A stretch of 64,000 nucleotides of DNA from Ktedonobacteraceae bacterium (GTDB taxonomy: Bacteria > Chloroflexota > Ktedonobacteria > Ktedonobacterales > Ktedonobacteraceae), in contig DASRBN010000015.1 of NCBI GenBank assembly GCA_035653615.1, positions 186,001 through 250,000 on the forward strand, given 5' to 3'. Below the pieces are notes generated by a model that worked only from the letters and a program-made list of their open reading frames with translations, was not told the origin of the DNA and ran no database searches. The first letter of the stretch is position 1; every line of letters begins with the position of its first letter. Below, in pieces: positions 8,651 through 17,034 of the stretch. A program made the position numbers and the translations under genes.

Positions 8651-9445
8651 CTATTCTCCGACCAGTTCTCCCTTTAAAACCGTCACTGCCTGTCCACCAA
8701 GATAAACCCGGTCACCCTCCACGCGCACACGTATCGTACCACCGCGGGGTGAGGCCTGGTGGGCCACGAATTCTTTTTGCCCCAGGCGCTTGCTCCAGTA
8801 GGGACCCAGGCAGCAGTGCGCGGAGCCTGTCACCGGGTCCTCGGGAACGCCCACCTGCGGCGCGAAAAAGCGCGAGACAAAATCATAGCCTTGCTTGCTG
8901 GGAATGCTCGTCACTATCACACCTCGCACGGGTACCTTCGCCAGCAGCGTGAAATCCGGCTGCATGTTGCGTACCACCTCCTCCGAGTCCACCTCGACCA
9001 GGTAATCGAATTTGTTCCTGCCGACATAGGCTGCTGGTACGCCCAGCGCCTCTATCAAACCATCGGGAGCCTCGGCAGCTTCCTCAGGCGTGGCCGGAAA
9101 GTTCATCTCGATCCAATCGTCCTTACGTTCGGCCGTCAGCAGGCCGCTGCGAGTGCTGAAACGCGCCTGCTCCTCCGGCTTCAGATATCCCTCTTCCCAG
9201 AGAATATGCGCGCTGGCGAGTGTCGCATGCCCGCAGAGATCAACCTCCACAGCAGGCGTGAACCAGCGCAAATTGTAGCCATCTGCCTCCTTCAGCAGGA
9301 AAGCGGTTTCAGACAGGTTCATCTCACGCGCTACATTTTGCATCCAGGCATCGTCCCGTAGCCTGGACAGGACACACACGCCCGCAGGATTGCCCGCGAA
9401 TGGTTTATCTGTAAATGCATCAACCTGGAAAATTGTTTGTGCCAT
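8651..9445 (-). CDS. PhzF-family isomerase/epimerase
   Basis: A 264-residue protein of the PhzF/diaminopimelate-epimerase fold. FAGNPAGVCVL, NLSETAFLL (catalytic Glu46), RWFTPAVEVDLCGHATLASAH and DPVTGSAHCCLGPYW are the standard signature blocks in order. PhzF itself isomerises trans-2,3-dihydro-3-hydroxyanthranilate in phenazine synthesis. Most bacterial homologues, including lone copies like this one, have unknown substrates. There are no phenazine genes nearby. GGAG lies upstream of the ATG. It appears monocistronic. Confidence 0.92.
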   Translation of the reverse strand: MAQTIFQVDAFTDKPFAGNPAGVCVLSRLRDDAWMQNVAREMNLSETAFLLKEADGYNLRWFTPAVEVDLCGHATLASAHILWEEGYLKPEEQARFSTRSGLLTAERKDDWIEMNFPATPEEAAEAPDGLIEALGVPAAYVGRNKFDYLVEVDSEEVVRNMQPDFTLLAKVPVRGVIVTSIPSKQGYDFVSRFFAPQVGVPEDPVTGSAHCCLGPYWSKRLGQKEFVAHQASPRGGTIRVRVEGDRVYLGGQAVTVLKGELVGE

Positions 9446-9588
9446 ATGCTCTCTGCTCCTTCTCTGATAGATGGGTAACTTACTTTTGTGTTTTGCGAGT
9501 TATCGCAATTCGTCGGCTCCATATCACAGACATAGCATAGGATAAAGAGTAGGCAATGTAAACAGCCAATAGGGGACAACATACCCGT

Positions 9589-9713
9589 ATGAATAGGAAC
9601 AGCCGAATTCAGGCCTGTCATTCTGAGTGCAGCGAAGAATCCCGCTCGCCCATGAATAGGAACAGCCGAATTCGGCCTGTCATTCTGAGTGAAGCGAAGA
9701 ATCTCGCTCACCC
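9589..9713. repeat. Tandem 63-bp unit carrying two copies of the dispersed repeat
   Basis: A unit beginning ATGAATAGGAACAGCC and containing CATTCTGAGTG / AGCGAAGAATC occurs twice head to tail (9589-9651 and 9652-9713) with only a few differences. The repeat cores are at 9617-9641 and 9679-9703. The second copy runs into the DUF1848 gene and supplies its last codons and its stop. Confidence 0.9.
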
Positions 9714-10690
9714 AGGAGCTTCTTCTTTTTCCGAACCTGTAGTGCCGGAATAATCTGTTGTCTCTCCATCTCCTCATCTGCCGCCACAGAATCGTCATGG
9801 GGAAACAGAAATTCGCTCGTGGGGTCGTGTGCCTTGTAGCGTTCCAGCGCCAGGTCGCGATGCTGCACTGCGTAGCAATACACGCATCCATGCGGGCACG
9901 TATCGTATTCGCCGATATCTCTCGACTCGTAGCAGCCGCACTCCTCGCGATTACCTTTGAGCCTGATGCGATTAGTCAGCAGCTTGCCGGAAACCTTCTC
10001 AAGCCGCTCCGCATCGACGCAGCGCGCCTCCTGGGTCACACCCGGAATGACGAAATCTCTCTGGGAGCAAATCTTCACCTGCATACCATGTGAACCCGCT
10101 ACCTGGGCAAGCCCGGCAATCAGATTCCTTATATTCTCTAGCGACATGACCTCGTGTTCGTGCCATTGGAAGCCAAACTCTTTTGCCGCCCAGTCCATAT
10201 TGCGCCGCGTCTTCTTGTAGATTTGCGCGAACGAGATAACCACTTCGTCCGTCGATCCCTCTAGAGCGCGGGCAAGGTGCTCGAAATTGCGCCGATGCCA
10301 GTCCGCATCCGTGAGAGATGAGATCACAATGGGGTCGTAGCGCCAGACCGCGACGTATGGCCCATAATTCTCCGCCAGCGCCTTCATGTGTTCGACGGTA
10401 TGCGTGTAATTGATGACCCGGTATTCCAGCTCGCGTGGATAGCCCGTAATGGTATGCTGCACAATGAACGGGTAACCGCGCTGCCGCACTTCCGGCAGGT
10501 ATTTAAGGAAAGGGCCAATATTTTTAGTCCAGAAGACAAAGCCATCCACGTATCCGGGCGTAAGATCGATGGTGTAAAAGCGACGCGCGTAGGGGCTAAC
10601 CGTCTTACAATAGCCGGCCCGCAAACGGTTCATAAACCATTCACCGTAGAAGGTCGGGATATCGGTCCTGTAACTGGCCGAGATTATCAT
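9680..10690 (-). CDS. DUF1848 family protein (cysteine-cluster, radical-SAM-like)
   Basis: A 336-residue protein with the DUF1848 features: SASYRTDIPTFYGEWF at the N-terminus, GFVFWTKN, and a PRELEYRV region. Near residues 262-287 is a cysteine cluster, CGCYES..., DTCPHGCVYCYA, whose CPxxCxYC spacing resembles iron-sulfur ligands. The family fold is predicted to be a TIM barrel related to radical SAM enzymes; no reaction is known. The last seven residues (DSSLHSE) and the stop codon are read from the inserted dispersed repeat at 9679-9703, so the original C-terminus has probably been replaced. The ATG is preceded by AGAGGAG. Confidence 0.85.
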   Translation of the reverse strand: MIISASYRTDIPTFYGEWFMNRLRAGYCKTVSPYARRFYTIDLTPGYVDGFVFWTKNIGPFLKYLPEVRQRGYPFIVQHTITGYPRELEYRVINYTHTVEHMKALAENYGPYVAVWRYDPIVISSLTDADWHRRNFEHLARALEGSTDEVVISFAQIYKKTRRNMDWAAKEFGFQWHEHEVMSLENIRNLIAGLAQVAGSHGMQVKICSQRDFVIPGVTQEARCVDAERLEKVSGKLLTNRIRLKGNREECGCYESRDIGEYDTCPHGCVYCYAVQHRDLALERYKAHDPTSEFLFPHDDSVAADEEMERQQIIPALQVRKKKKLLGERDSSLHSE

Positions 10691-10739
10691 GGCATCGATC
10701 TCCTCTGTAGTACAATAGTCTCTGCTTTTTCAAAAGATA

Positions 10740-10769
10740 TTGCCATCGCTTCGTTTATTCTGCTATAGT
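10740..10769 (+). promoter_or_regulatory. Sigma-70-type promoter upstream of the GT-C-like gene
   Basis: TTGCCA (10740-10745) and TATAGT (10764-10769) are 18 bp apart and lie about 92 bp before the GTG start at 10862. This would drive the two membrane-protein genes that follow. Confidence 0.42.
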
Positions 10770-10861
10770 ACCTTTGGGTTATTCAGTATATTGGACTAGT
10801 GGCTTTATGTGATGCCTTTACTCTAAGGCAGAAAAAGCATGGATAAAAGGACGTAATCGCC

Positions 10862-12001
10862 GTGTTAAAGGAAATGAGCCGGTCAGATGACCGACCTTCA
10901 GCGCCCAGTTTTAACCAGCGCCTGTACAACCTGCTCTGGCGTCCATCGCTCCTTGTGGCCGTCGCATACCTGCTTTTTCTCGCTTATTTCACCATCAGTC
11001 ATCATTACCAGCTCATCGATTACGTTCACATCGGCACCCGCTTTTCGCTCCATGACCCTCATGGCACAAATGGATATGATGGGCAATTCTATTATTATAT
11101 AGCGCGCGACCCCTTACACGCATACCGGTATATGGATAGCGCTCCATATCGTTACCAGCGTATTCTTTTTGGCATTGTCATCTATGTCCTCAGCCTGGGA
11201 AATGCCTCGCTTATTCCATTTCTCATGCTGTTTGTCAATTTTCTCTCCATCGTTCTCAGTGTTGAGATCGTATCGCGTTTGCTTGCCAGGAGAAACCTCT
11301 CGCCCTGGTTCAGCCTGGCGCTTGCTTTCTATTTCGGCCAGACTGCTGCCCTGCTTTTTGATACAGCCGAACCATTTGCGATTCTCCTGCTGTGTGCGGG
11401 TTTATGGTGCATGGATGATGAAAACGTAACGCTCGCCGCGATTTTTATGGGACTGGCCGCGTTGACACGAGAAACAACTATTTTCTTCCCACTCGTGTAT
11501 ATGCTTGCTTTTCTCTGGCAGCGTCGTTGGTCGGATGCCATCCGTTTCCTTGTCCTGGCCATATTACCCCTGGCTGCCTGGTATATTGTCATCTGGATCA
11601 TCTTCGGACAACTGGGAGCAGCAGCAGCGCCGGCATTTGAACGCATCCCATTCGCGGGCATTTTCGCTTATCTGTCTCAGTATCGCTACTTCCTGTCTCT
11701 GGTTGCCCTGATTCTCATCCCAACCGTTGGGGGATGGCTTTACGCGGTACGAGAGGTATTGCGGGGGAACTGGCGCAGTAGCGTTTTCTTTATCTGGGTG
11801 TTAAATCTTATCCTCGTTACCTTTATGTCAGCAACTTCGTATGAAGATTATGTCTCTTGCGGACGTATCTCGACAACTTTAATCCTTGCCACGTTGCTTT
11901 ATGCCTGGTCTAACAAAGACCGGTGGCTTCTGTGGGCATCGCAGTATTACCTGCTGACGGTTCCATTATATGTAATTGGTCTCAGGCTCATTCATACCTG
12001 A
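10862..12001 (+). CDS. GT-C-like polytopic membrane protein, putative cell-surface glycan assembly
   Basis: A 379-residue protein with about nine hydrophobic helices. After the first helix a periplasmic loop holds NGYDGQFYYYIARDP, in the position where GT-C glycosyltransferases (dolichyl- or undecaprenyl-phosphate-sugar dependent) carry their acidic catalytic loop. The repeated helix-loop pattern and TRETTIFFPLVY also fit that superfamily. It is probably an integral-membrane sugar transferase for a surface polysaccharide. The GTG start has AAAGGA 10 nt upstream, whereas the nearby ATG at 10874 lacks room for a ribosome site. Only 14 bp separate it from the O-antigen-ligase-like gene, so the two form an operon. 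The exact family name is uncertain. Confidence 0.7.
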   Translation: MLKEMSRSDDRPSAPSFNQRLYNLLWRPSLLVAVAYLLFLAYFTISHHYQLIDYVHIGTRFSLHDPHGTNGYDGQFYYYIARDPLHAYRYMDSAPYRYQRILFGIVIYVLSLGNASLIPFLMLFVNFLSIVLSVEIVSRLLARRNLSPWFSLALAFYFGQTAALLFDTAEPFAILLLCAGLWCMDDENVTLAAIFMGLAALTRETTIFFPLVYMLAFLWQRRWSDAIRFLVLAILPLAAWYIVIWIIFGQLGAAAAPAFERIPFAGIFAYLSQYRYFLSLVALILIPTVGGWLYAVREVLRGNWRSSVFFIWVLNLILVTFMSATSYEDYVSCGRISTTLILATLLYAWSNKDRWLLWASQYYLLTVPLYVIGLRLIHT

Positions 12002-12015
12002 GCAGGAGTACAAAC

Positions 12016-13677
12016 GTGATTGACCGGTTGGGTCAACAGGTCAACAGCCTGGACCCAGTTGAAAGTCCCTCTGGAGAGGAAGAGAAAAAAGCGCGATCTA
12101 CGTCTTTCTGGCGTATGCGGGCTATCGAAGCCGGCATGATTCTTTCGATGGCGCTCTATTATGTTGCCTGCAATCCGAACATTCGCATTCATTCTATGCA
12201 TCTGCCGGCGCAAAATCTCAATCCCCTCTATTCTCTGCCATTTTTGTTAATTTTCGCGATATTATGCTGGTATCGTTTTCCGGTTGCTATTGCCCTGTTG
12301 CCCCTTTCTCTACCGTTTTGTTACGTGCAAAAAGATGTAACCCAGAACCTGCGTTTTAGCCTGGTAGAGATTACTTTATATACCTGCGTAACTGTCGGCA
12401 TATTGCAGTATCTCGTCTACCTTCTTCGACGGAAAAAGTGGCCTTACCAGCTCTCGTGGTCTGCTTTGCGCAATCGCTATGGCCCGTTTCTCTTGCCCAT
12501 AGGCATCTTCTTCCTGGCGGCGCTGGTCTCGATTGCGATTGCGTATTCGCAGCGCAATGCCGCGCGCGCCTTTCGCGAAGAGGTTTTTGGTCCGCTGCTC
12601 TATGTCGTGTTGATCTTTTTGTGCCTGCGCACCCGCCAGGATTTGCTGCGTTTGCTGCTGGCCTTGTTTGGCTCTGGTTTGATCGTTGCCTTGATAGGTG
12701 CCGTACAGTATTTCTTCTTTAGAAGTACCATCGTTCCAGACGTAGATGGTCTCAGGCGCGTTACAGCCGTTTATAGCAGTGGGAACGGGATTGGCACCTT
12801 TTTTGATTATATGCTCCCGCTGGGGCTGGCCATCATATGCTCTCGTCTTTCATGGAAATGGCGCCTTCCCATCCTGATCTGCTGTCTCCCCTTTTTGTTC
12901 GTGCTGTATGAGAGCGGCTCGCGCGGCGCGATTCTGCTGGCAATACCCGCCGCGCTGGTATTTATCGTCGCGTTCGCCATTCGCAACCGTAGAATATTGC
13001 TGATCGCCTCCATCTCTTTTATAGTCGTGGCGTCTATTGTTGGCAGCCTCTATTCACAAAAAATCGTCAATGCTATCCTGGATGCGCATACCAGCAGCAA
13101 CGGGCAGAGTACGGTTCTGGAACGCCCCTGGTTATGGCTCACTGCTCTTGACATGATTCACGACAGCCCCTGGCTCGGCTACGGCATGGATAACTGGCTC
13201 TGCCATTTCAGCAACAGCTATTACAACGTCTGCCTGTATCCCAACGGTTTCCCCGGGGGCAAATGGGTGCCCGGATCGCCTCCTCATCCACCGCTGCATG
13301 CCTACTGGATTACTCGCACCCCCTCTGGCCAGCCAACCGGCCTCGGCAGCCAGCCAACCCTATCGCACCCGCACAATGTCTTTTTACAGGTCTGGGTCAG
13401 CATCGGCATTTTCGGCTTGCTGGCCTTTCTCTCCATCCTGGTCCTCTTCTACTGGACGTTCGCTCGCCTCTTACGCTATCTCGCGAAAATAGGCCCGCCC
13501 GATTATGAGCTGCAGCGCACCCTGCTCATAGGTATCGGTGCCGGAATGCTGGCCGCGCTTGTGCAGGGCCTGGGTGACAGTTCTTTCCTGGAGCAGAACC
13601 TGTCGTTCTGTTTCTGGATACTGGTTGCCGCCCTGCTCCTCATTCGTTTTCGTCTTCGCATGCCCTGGCGTAGATAG
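12016..13677 (+). CDS. O-antigen ligase family (Wzy_C) membrane protein
   Basis: A 553-residue protein with about 12 transmembrane helices. The large extracytoplasmic loop near the C-terminus contains WLTALDMIHDSPWLGYGMDN and LSHPHNVFLQVWVSIGIFG, the H-x3-h signature of the Wzy_C/O-antigen ligase/polymerase superfamily. ESGSRGAILLAIPA precedes it as in WaaL. Such proteins transfer or polymerise undecaprenyl-linked glycans at the outer membrane face. The GTG start at 12016 has AGGAG 7 nt upstream. A longer frame from 11923 would overlap the previous gene by 79 bp and has no ribosome site. In a monoderm it would act on a cell-wall or S-layer glycan rather than LPS. Confidence 0.87.
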   Translation: MIDRLGQQVNSLDPVESPSGEEEKKARSTSFWRMRAIEAGMILSMALYYVACNPNIRIHSMHLPAQNLNPLYSLPFLLIFAILCWYRFPVAIALLPLSLPFCYVQKDVTQNLRFSLVEITLYTCVTVGILQYLVYLLRRKKWPYQLSWSALRNRYGPFLLPIGIFFLAALVSIAIAYSQRNAARAFREEVFGPLLYVVLIFLCLRTRQDLLRLLLALFGSGLIVALIGAVQYFFFRSTIVPDVDGLRRVTAVYSSGNGIGTFFDYMLPLGLAIICSRLSWKWRLPILICCLPFLFVLYESGSRGAILLAIPAALVFIVAFAIRNRRILLIASISFIVVASIVGSLYSQKIVNAILDAHTSSNGQSTVLERPWLWLTALDMIHDSPWLGYGMDNWLCHFSNSYYNVCLYPNGFPGGKWVPGSPPHPPLHAYWITRTPSGQPTGLGSQPTLSHPHNVFLQVWVSIGIFGLLAFLSILVLFYWTFARLLRYLAKIGPPDYELQRTLLIGIGAGMLAALVQGLGDSSFLEQNLSFCFWILVAALLLIRFRLRMPWRR

Positions 13678-13730
13678 ACCCTGGTGAATTTTTCCTGGCA
13701 AAATCGGTAATCCGAGCGATCCCAACCGTG

Positions 13731-13796
13731 TCATTCTGAGCGCAGCGAAGAATCTGCGTCCACTGGCCCTGAGATTCTTCGCTGCGCTCAGAATGA
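13731..13796. terminator. 25-bp perfect hairpin made from two inverted copies of the dispersed repeat
   Basis: The repeat core at 13731-13755 is repeated exactly in inverse orientation at 13772-13796 with a 16-nt spacer. It lies 54 bp after the O-antigen-ligase-like gene. The stem is strong enough to terminate or stabilise that transcript, although no U-run follows. The rest of the 308-bp gap 13678-13985 holds a GGGACAGCGG / CTGTCCC short repeat (about 13842-13872) and the promoter at 13917. Confidence 0.6.
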
Positions 13797-13916
13797 TCCG
13801 GCCTGGGAGCGATTACCAGTTTTGGTGGTAAAAATTCATGAGGGACAGCGGCTCGTCCCTGTCCCCGTCCCTATGCAACCATTCGACCTGATGATCTTTT
13901 CCAACCGAACATAGAA

Positions 13917-13944
13917 TTGCTACAAACACAGCCTGTGCTATAAT
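13917..13944 (+). promoter_or_regulatory. Sigma-70-type promoter for the NTPase-TPR gene
   Basis: TTGCTA (13917-13922) and a consensus TATAAT (13939-13944) are 16 bp apart and lie 42 bp before the ATG at 13986. This is one of the best promoter matches in the window. Confidence 0.55.
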
Positions 13945-13985
13945 CATAACAGTCTATACCACTCAAAATCGAGGAAGATGGAAAT

Positions 13986-16793
13986 ATGCAGCAGGTTCAG
14001 GGACGGCAGCCGAAACGATCAATTCGCGTGCGCCTGATCGTATTTATAATCGCGCTACTCATACTCATCGCCGGCGCGATCTTCCTGGCTTTGCAGAGCC
14101 TCAACTCCCTCCCTGCCCTTATCGTAACAATTTTCGGCGCGTTGGCAACCATATTTACCTTCCTGCAATTGTGGCCCATTTTCTTCCAAAAACCACCTGG
14201 ACCGGTTGCAGCCGCACCGCCCGTTCCCGTACCCCAGCCTATCAACATCCACTTTCACAATCCAGGTGGTACAGCATCTACAATGTTGCCGGTTATTACA
14301 ACGGAGCCTCAACCGGTTAGCACCTTACCTGATCCACCTGCCCCAGCTATTGCTCGCGATGATCTTACCCTGCACGCTCTACCTTTGCCCACAGACCCAT
14401 CCAGCATCCAGCAGCGCCAGATAGCCGTTGATGAAATCTACTCATTGCTAGTTGCTCCCGATACCGCCGCCGTTGTACTTACTGGCATCGGTGGCATCGG
14501 CAAATCCACGCTAGCATCGTTAGTATTCAACCACGCGGAACGCGAGCGGCGCGCAGGCAGAGGACCTTTTCAAAGCGAAGCCATATTATTGCGCATCAAT
14601 GACAATACCACCTTCCTCGAACTTGCTACCAACCTCTTTGCCGCCACGAATAGATCTATGCCCAATTTGGCAAACCTGCCACCACAGAATCAGGCCTTCG
14701 CCGTCTTCAATGCCCTGAATACGACAGACCAGCCGCGCCTGATCGTCCTGGATCAGTTCGAGAGCATGCTTGACCAGCACAGCGGACGCGCCCTCCCGAC
14801 TCAAGCCGGTGTGGGTGAATTCCTTGATGCTCTTAATAGCCAGTCCTGCACCAGCGGCCTACTGCTCACCAGCCGACCGCACCCCCACGGCACGCGCAAC
14901 GATGCACCTGCCTCACTGCGCATCTATCCTGTTGGCGGCCTTGATGAACAGGAAGGTGCTGCCTTGCTCAAGAGCCAGGGCGTTGCAGGCACCGAGCAGG
15001 AATTGTATGAAGCCGTGAGGCGCTGCAAAGGCCATACCCTCTCGCTCCGACTGCTCAACACCCTTTTGCGAACATACGGCATCAGCCTGACAACCCTGCT
15101 TACCAACCCTGATTATGAGCGTCTCTGGAGAGACCACATCGCGCAAAACCTGCTTAACCGCATTTTCGCCGGCCTGCCAGAACAAGCCTGTCAATTGTTA
15201 TGCGCCTTTTCCGTCTATCGTGAAGCCGTGCCTATCGATGCAGCATTGCCAATCGCTACTAGCATAACAAAACCCCAGGCGCTGGCAATCCTTGCCAGCC
15301 TGTTGGGTCAGCACCTCATCGAGCCTCAATCCATGAATGGTTCTTACAGGCTTCATCCTATTGTCGCCACCTACGCCTATGACCATTTTGTCGAAAACGA
15401 TGAGGCAGCGAACAGAGAAGCTCAGCAAGTGGCCCACGCGAAAGCCGCCCAATACTATCTGCCGGTAGCCACCATACGCTGTCCCGAACCCGACAAACGA
15501 AAAAAGATCAGCGATGTGGAACCGCTGATCGAGGCGGTCTGGCAATTCTGCCAGGCTGGACAGTTTCAAGAGGCGTATGATCTCCTGGAGCGGGATGGCC
15601 TTGCTGATAGTTTGAGTCTTTGGAGTGCAAATACCACCTTGCTTGAGTTGTATCGGCTTTTCTTATCTGAAAACAGGCAATATACACCACAGCAAAAGGA
15701 TCTTATTTTCAACAATTTGGGCTACATTTATGATTCCTTAGGGCAGAAGCGGCAGGCGTTAGAGTACTATAAGAAGTCTCTGGATATCAGCCGAGAAGTG
15801 GGAGACCGTGGGGGAGAGGGAATCTCACTCAACAACGTAGGCGGCGTATACGATAACTTAGGGCAGAAACAGCAGGCGTTAGAGTACTATAAGCAATCTC
15901 TGGACATCAGGCGGGAAGTAGGAGATCGTAGAGGAGAGGGAACCACACTCAATAGCCTGGGTCGCATGTACGATAACTTAGGACAGAAACAGCAGGCGTT
16001 AGAGTACTATAAGCAATCTCTGGACATCAGGCGGGAAGTAGGAGATCGCAGAGGAGAGGGTATCACTCTCAACAATCTGGGCACTGTGTACAATGATTTA
16101 GGACAGAAGGAGCAGGCCTTGGAGTACTACGAACAGGCATTGACCACCAGCCAAGAAGTAGGAGATCGCGCAGCAGAAGGAACCACATTCAATAACCTGG
16201 GTTTACTGTACAATAATTTAGGGCAGAAGCAAGAGGCGTTGCGCTACTACGAGCAGGCCTTACGCATCTTTGGGGAAGTGGGAGATCGCGGGGGAGAAGG
16301 GACAATACTCAACAACCTGGGTCTCCTGTACGAAAGTTTAGGGCAGAAGCAGCAGGCGCTCCAGTATTTCCGGCAAGTATTGGCCATCAGCCAAGAAGTA
16401 GGAGATCGCGCAGCAGAAGGAACCGCGCTAAACAACATAGGCGGCGTGTACAATGCATTAGGGCAAAAGCAGCAAGCGTTGGAGTATTGCAAACAGGCAT
16501 TGGTCATTGGGCAGGAAGTGGGATCTCCATTTGGTGAGGGAGTAAGTCTTAATAATATTGGGGCAATCTTTAATGAACGAGGTGATGACGAACCTGCTCT
16601 TGCTTGCTTCCTGCTTGCCAGAACCCTCTTCGAACGAGTGCAAAGCCCATCAGATATTGATTCTGTAGAACGGTGGATAGAAGATTTGCGAAAGCGCCTG
16701 GGAGAAGATCGATTCGCAACTCTGCTGGCACAAGTTGAGCCGAGGGCTGAGCAGATTGTGCAGGATGCGCTGCGTTCGTCTGAATACCTCTAG
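13986..16793 (+). CDS. Membrane-anchored NB-ARC/STAND-type NTPase with eight TPRs
   Basis: A 935-residue protein. Two hydrophobic helices (about 17-35 and 42-62) anchor it, followed by a Pro-rich linker to about residue 120. The NTPase has Walker A GIGGIGKST (167-175), Walker B LIVLDQFE (about 252-259) and a sensor TSRPH, as in NB-ARC/STAND proteins. These are switch ATPases that oligomerise when the sensor domain binds a ligand. A winged-helix region follows. The C-terminus has eight consecutive 40-residue TPRs of the kinesin-light-chain type (GQKQQALEYY, GDRRGEG), encoded at about 15700-16660. Several are almost identical at the DNA level, so the array expanded recently. No effector domain (TIR, protease, nuclease) is visible, so its output is unknown. 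Confidence 0.9.
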   Translation: MQQVQGRQPKRSIRVRLIVFIIALLILIAGAIFLALQSLNSLPALIVTIFGALATIFTFLQLWPIFFQKPPGPVAAAPPVPVPQPINIHFHNPGGTASTMLPVITTEPQPVSTLPDPPAPAIARDDLTLHALPLPTDPSSIQQRQIAVDEIYSLLVAPDTAAVVLTGIGGIGKSTLASLVFNHAERERRAGRGPFQSEAILLRINDNTTFLELATNLFAATNRSMPNLANLPPQNQAFAVFNALNTTDQPRLIVLDQFESMLDQHSGRALPTQAGVGEFLDALNSQSCTSGLLLTSRPHPHGTRNDAPASLRIYPVGGLDEQEGAALLKSQGVAGTEQELYEAVRRCKGHTLSLRLLNTLLRTYGISLTTLLTNPDYERLWRDHIAQNLLNRIFAGLPEQACQLLCAFSVYREAVPIDAALPIATSITKPQALAILASLLGQHLIEPQSMNGSYRLHPIVATYAYDHFVENDEAANREAQQVAHAKAAQYYLPVATIRCPEPDKRKKISDVEPLIEAVWQFCQAGQFQEAYDLLERDGLADSLSLWSANTTLLELYRLFLSENRQYTPQQKDLIFNNLGYIYDSLGQKRQALEYYKKSLDISREVGDRGGEGISLNNVGGVYDNLGQKQQALEYYKQSLDIRREVGDRRGEGTTLNSLGRMYDNLGQKQQALEYYKQSLDIRREVGDRRGEGITLNNLGTVYNDLGQKEQALEYYEQALTTSQEVGDRAAEGTTFNNLGLLYNNLGQKQEALRYYEQALRIFGEVGDRGGEGTILNNLGLLYESLGQKQQALQYFRQVLAISQEVGDRAAEGTALNNIGGVYNALGQKQQALEYCKQALVIGQEVGSPFGEGVSLNNIGAIFNERGDDEPALACFLLARTLFERVQSPSDIDSVERWIEDLRKRLGEDRFATLLAQVEPRAEQIVQDALRSSEYL
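15737..16560 (+). repeat. 120-bp tandem coding repeats (TPR array)
   Basis: Units of exactly 120 bp encode the 40-residue TPRs of the NTPase. Units starting near 15857 and 15977 differ at only a handful of positions. The invariant block TTAGGGCAGAAGCAGCAGGC (with small changes) recurs in each. The pattern is coding, with period 120 and no spacer diversity, so it is not a CRISPR. Confidence 0.9.
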
Positions 16794-16803
16794 AGACCCT
16801 ATC

Positions 16804-16933
16804 GAGGGCGACCACAAGGACCCCAGCCGCCACCGCCCATACTATGACTACGAAACCGCCCCACAAGAGCCGTAATCATTGTAAGGGTGGGGGGTGGAGC
16901 GGTTGCGGGGATGGGACCCTTGTAGTCGCCCTC
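16804..16933. repeat. Short inverted-repeat element (MITE-like)
   Basis: GAGGGCGACCACAAGG at 16804-16819 is matched in inverse orientation by CCTTGTAGTCGCCCTC ending at 16933, with 15 of 16 bases pairing. Internal GC-rich segments also pair partially. The 130-bp unit sits between convergent genes and has no coding frame. It may also serve as a terminator. Confidence 0.5.
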
Positions 16934-17034
16934 CAGGGGTATGCACTCGCTAGCTGGATCCGTCCCTGTGTGGTTTCCCTCCGCAGGATAGCACTCGCTT
17001 GCCCTTACGGAAAGAAGTGTCAGGGAGATAACTC

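Noticed and set aside
11923-12015. Longer N-terminus for the O-antigen-ligase-like protein
   Set aside because: It overlaps the upstream gene by 79 bp. GTG 12016 has AGGAG at the right distance.
15737-16560. 120-bp direct repeats considered as a CRISPR array
   Set aside because: They are in frame, have no spacers, and encode the TPRs of the NTPase.
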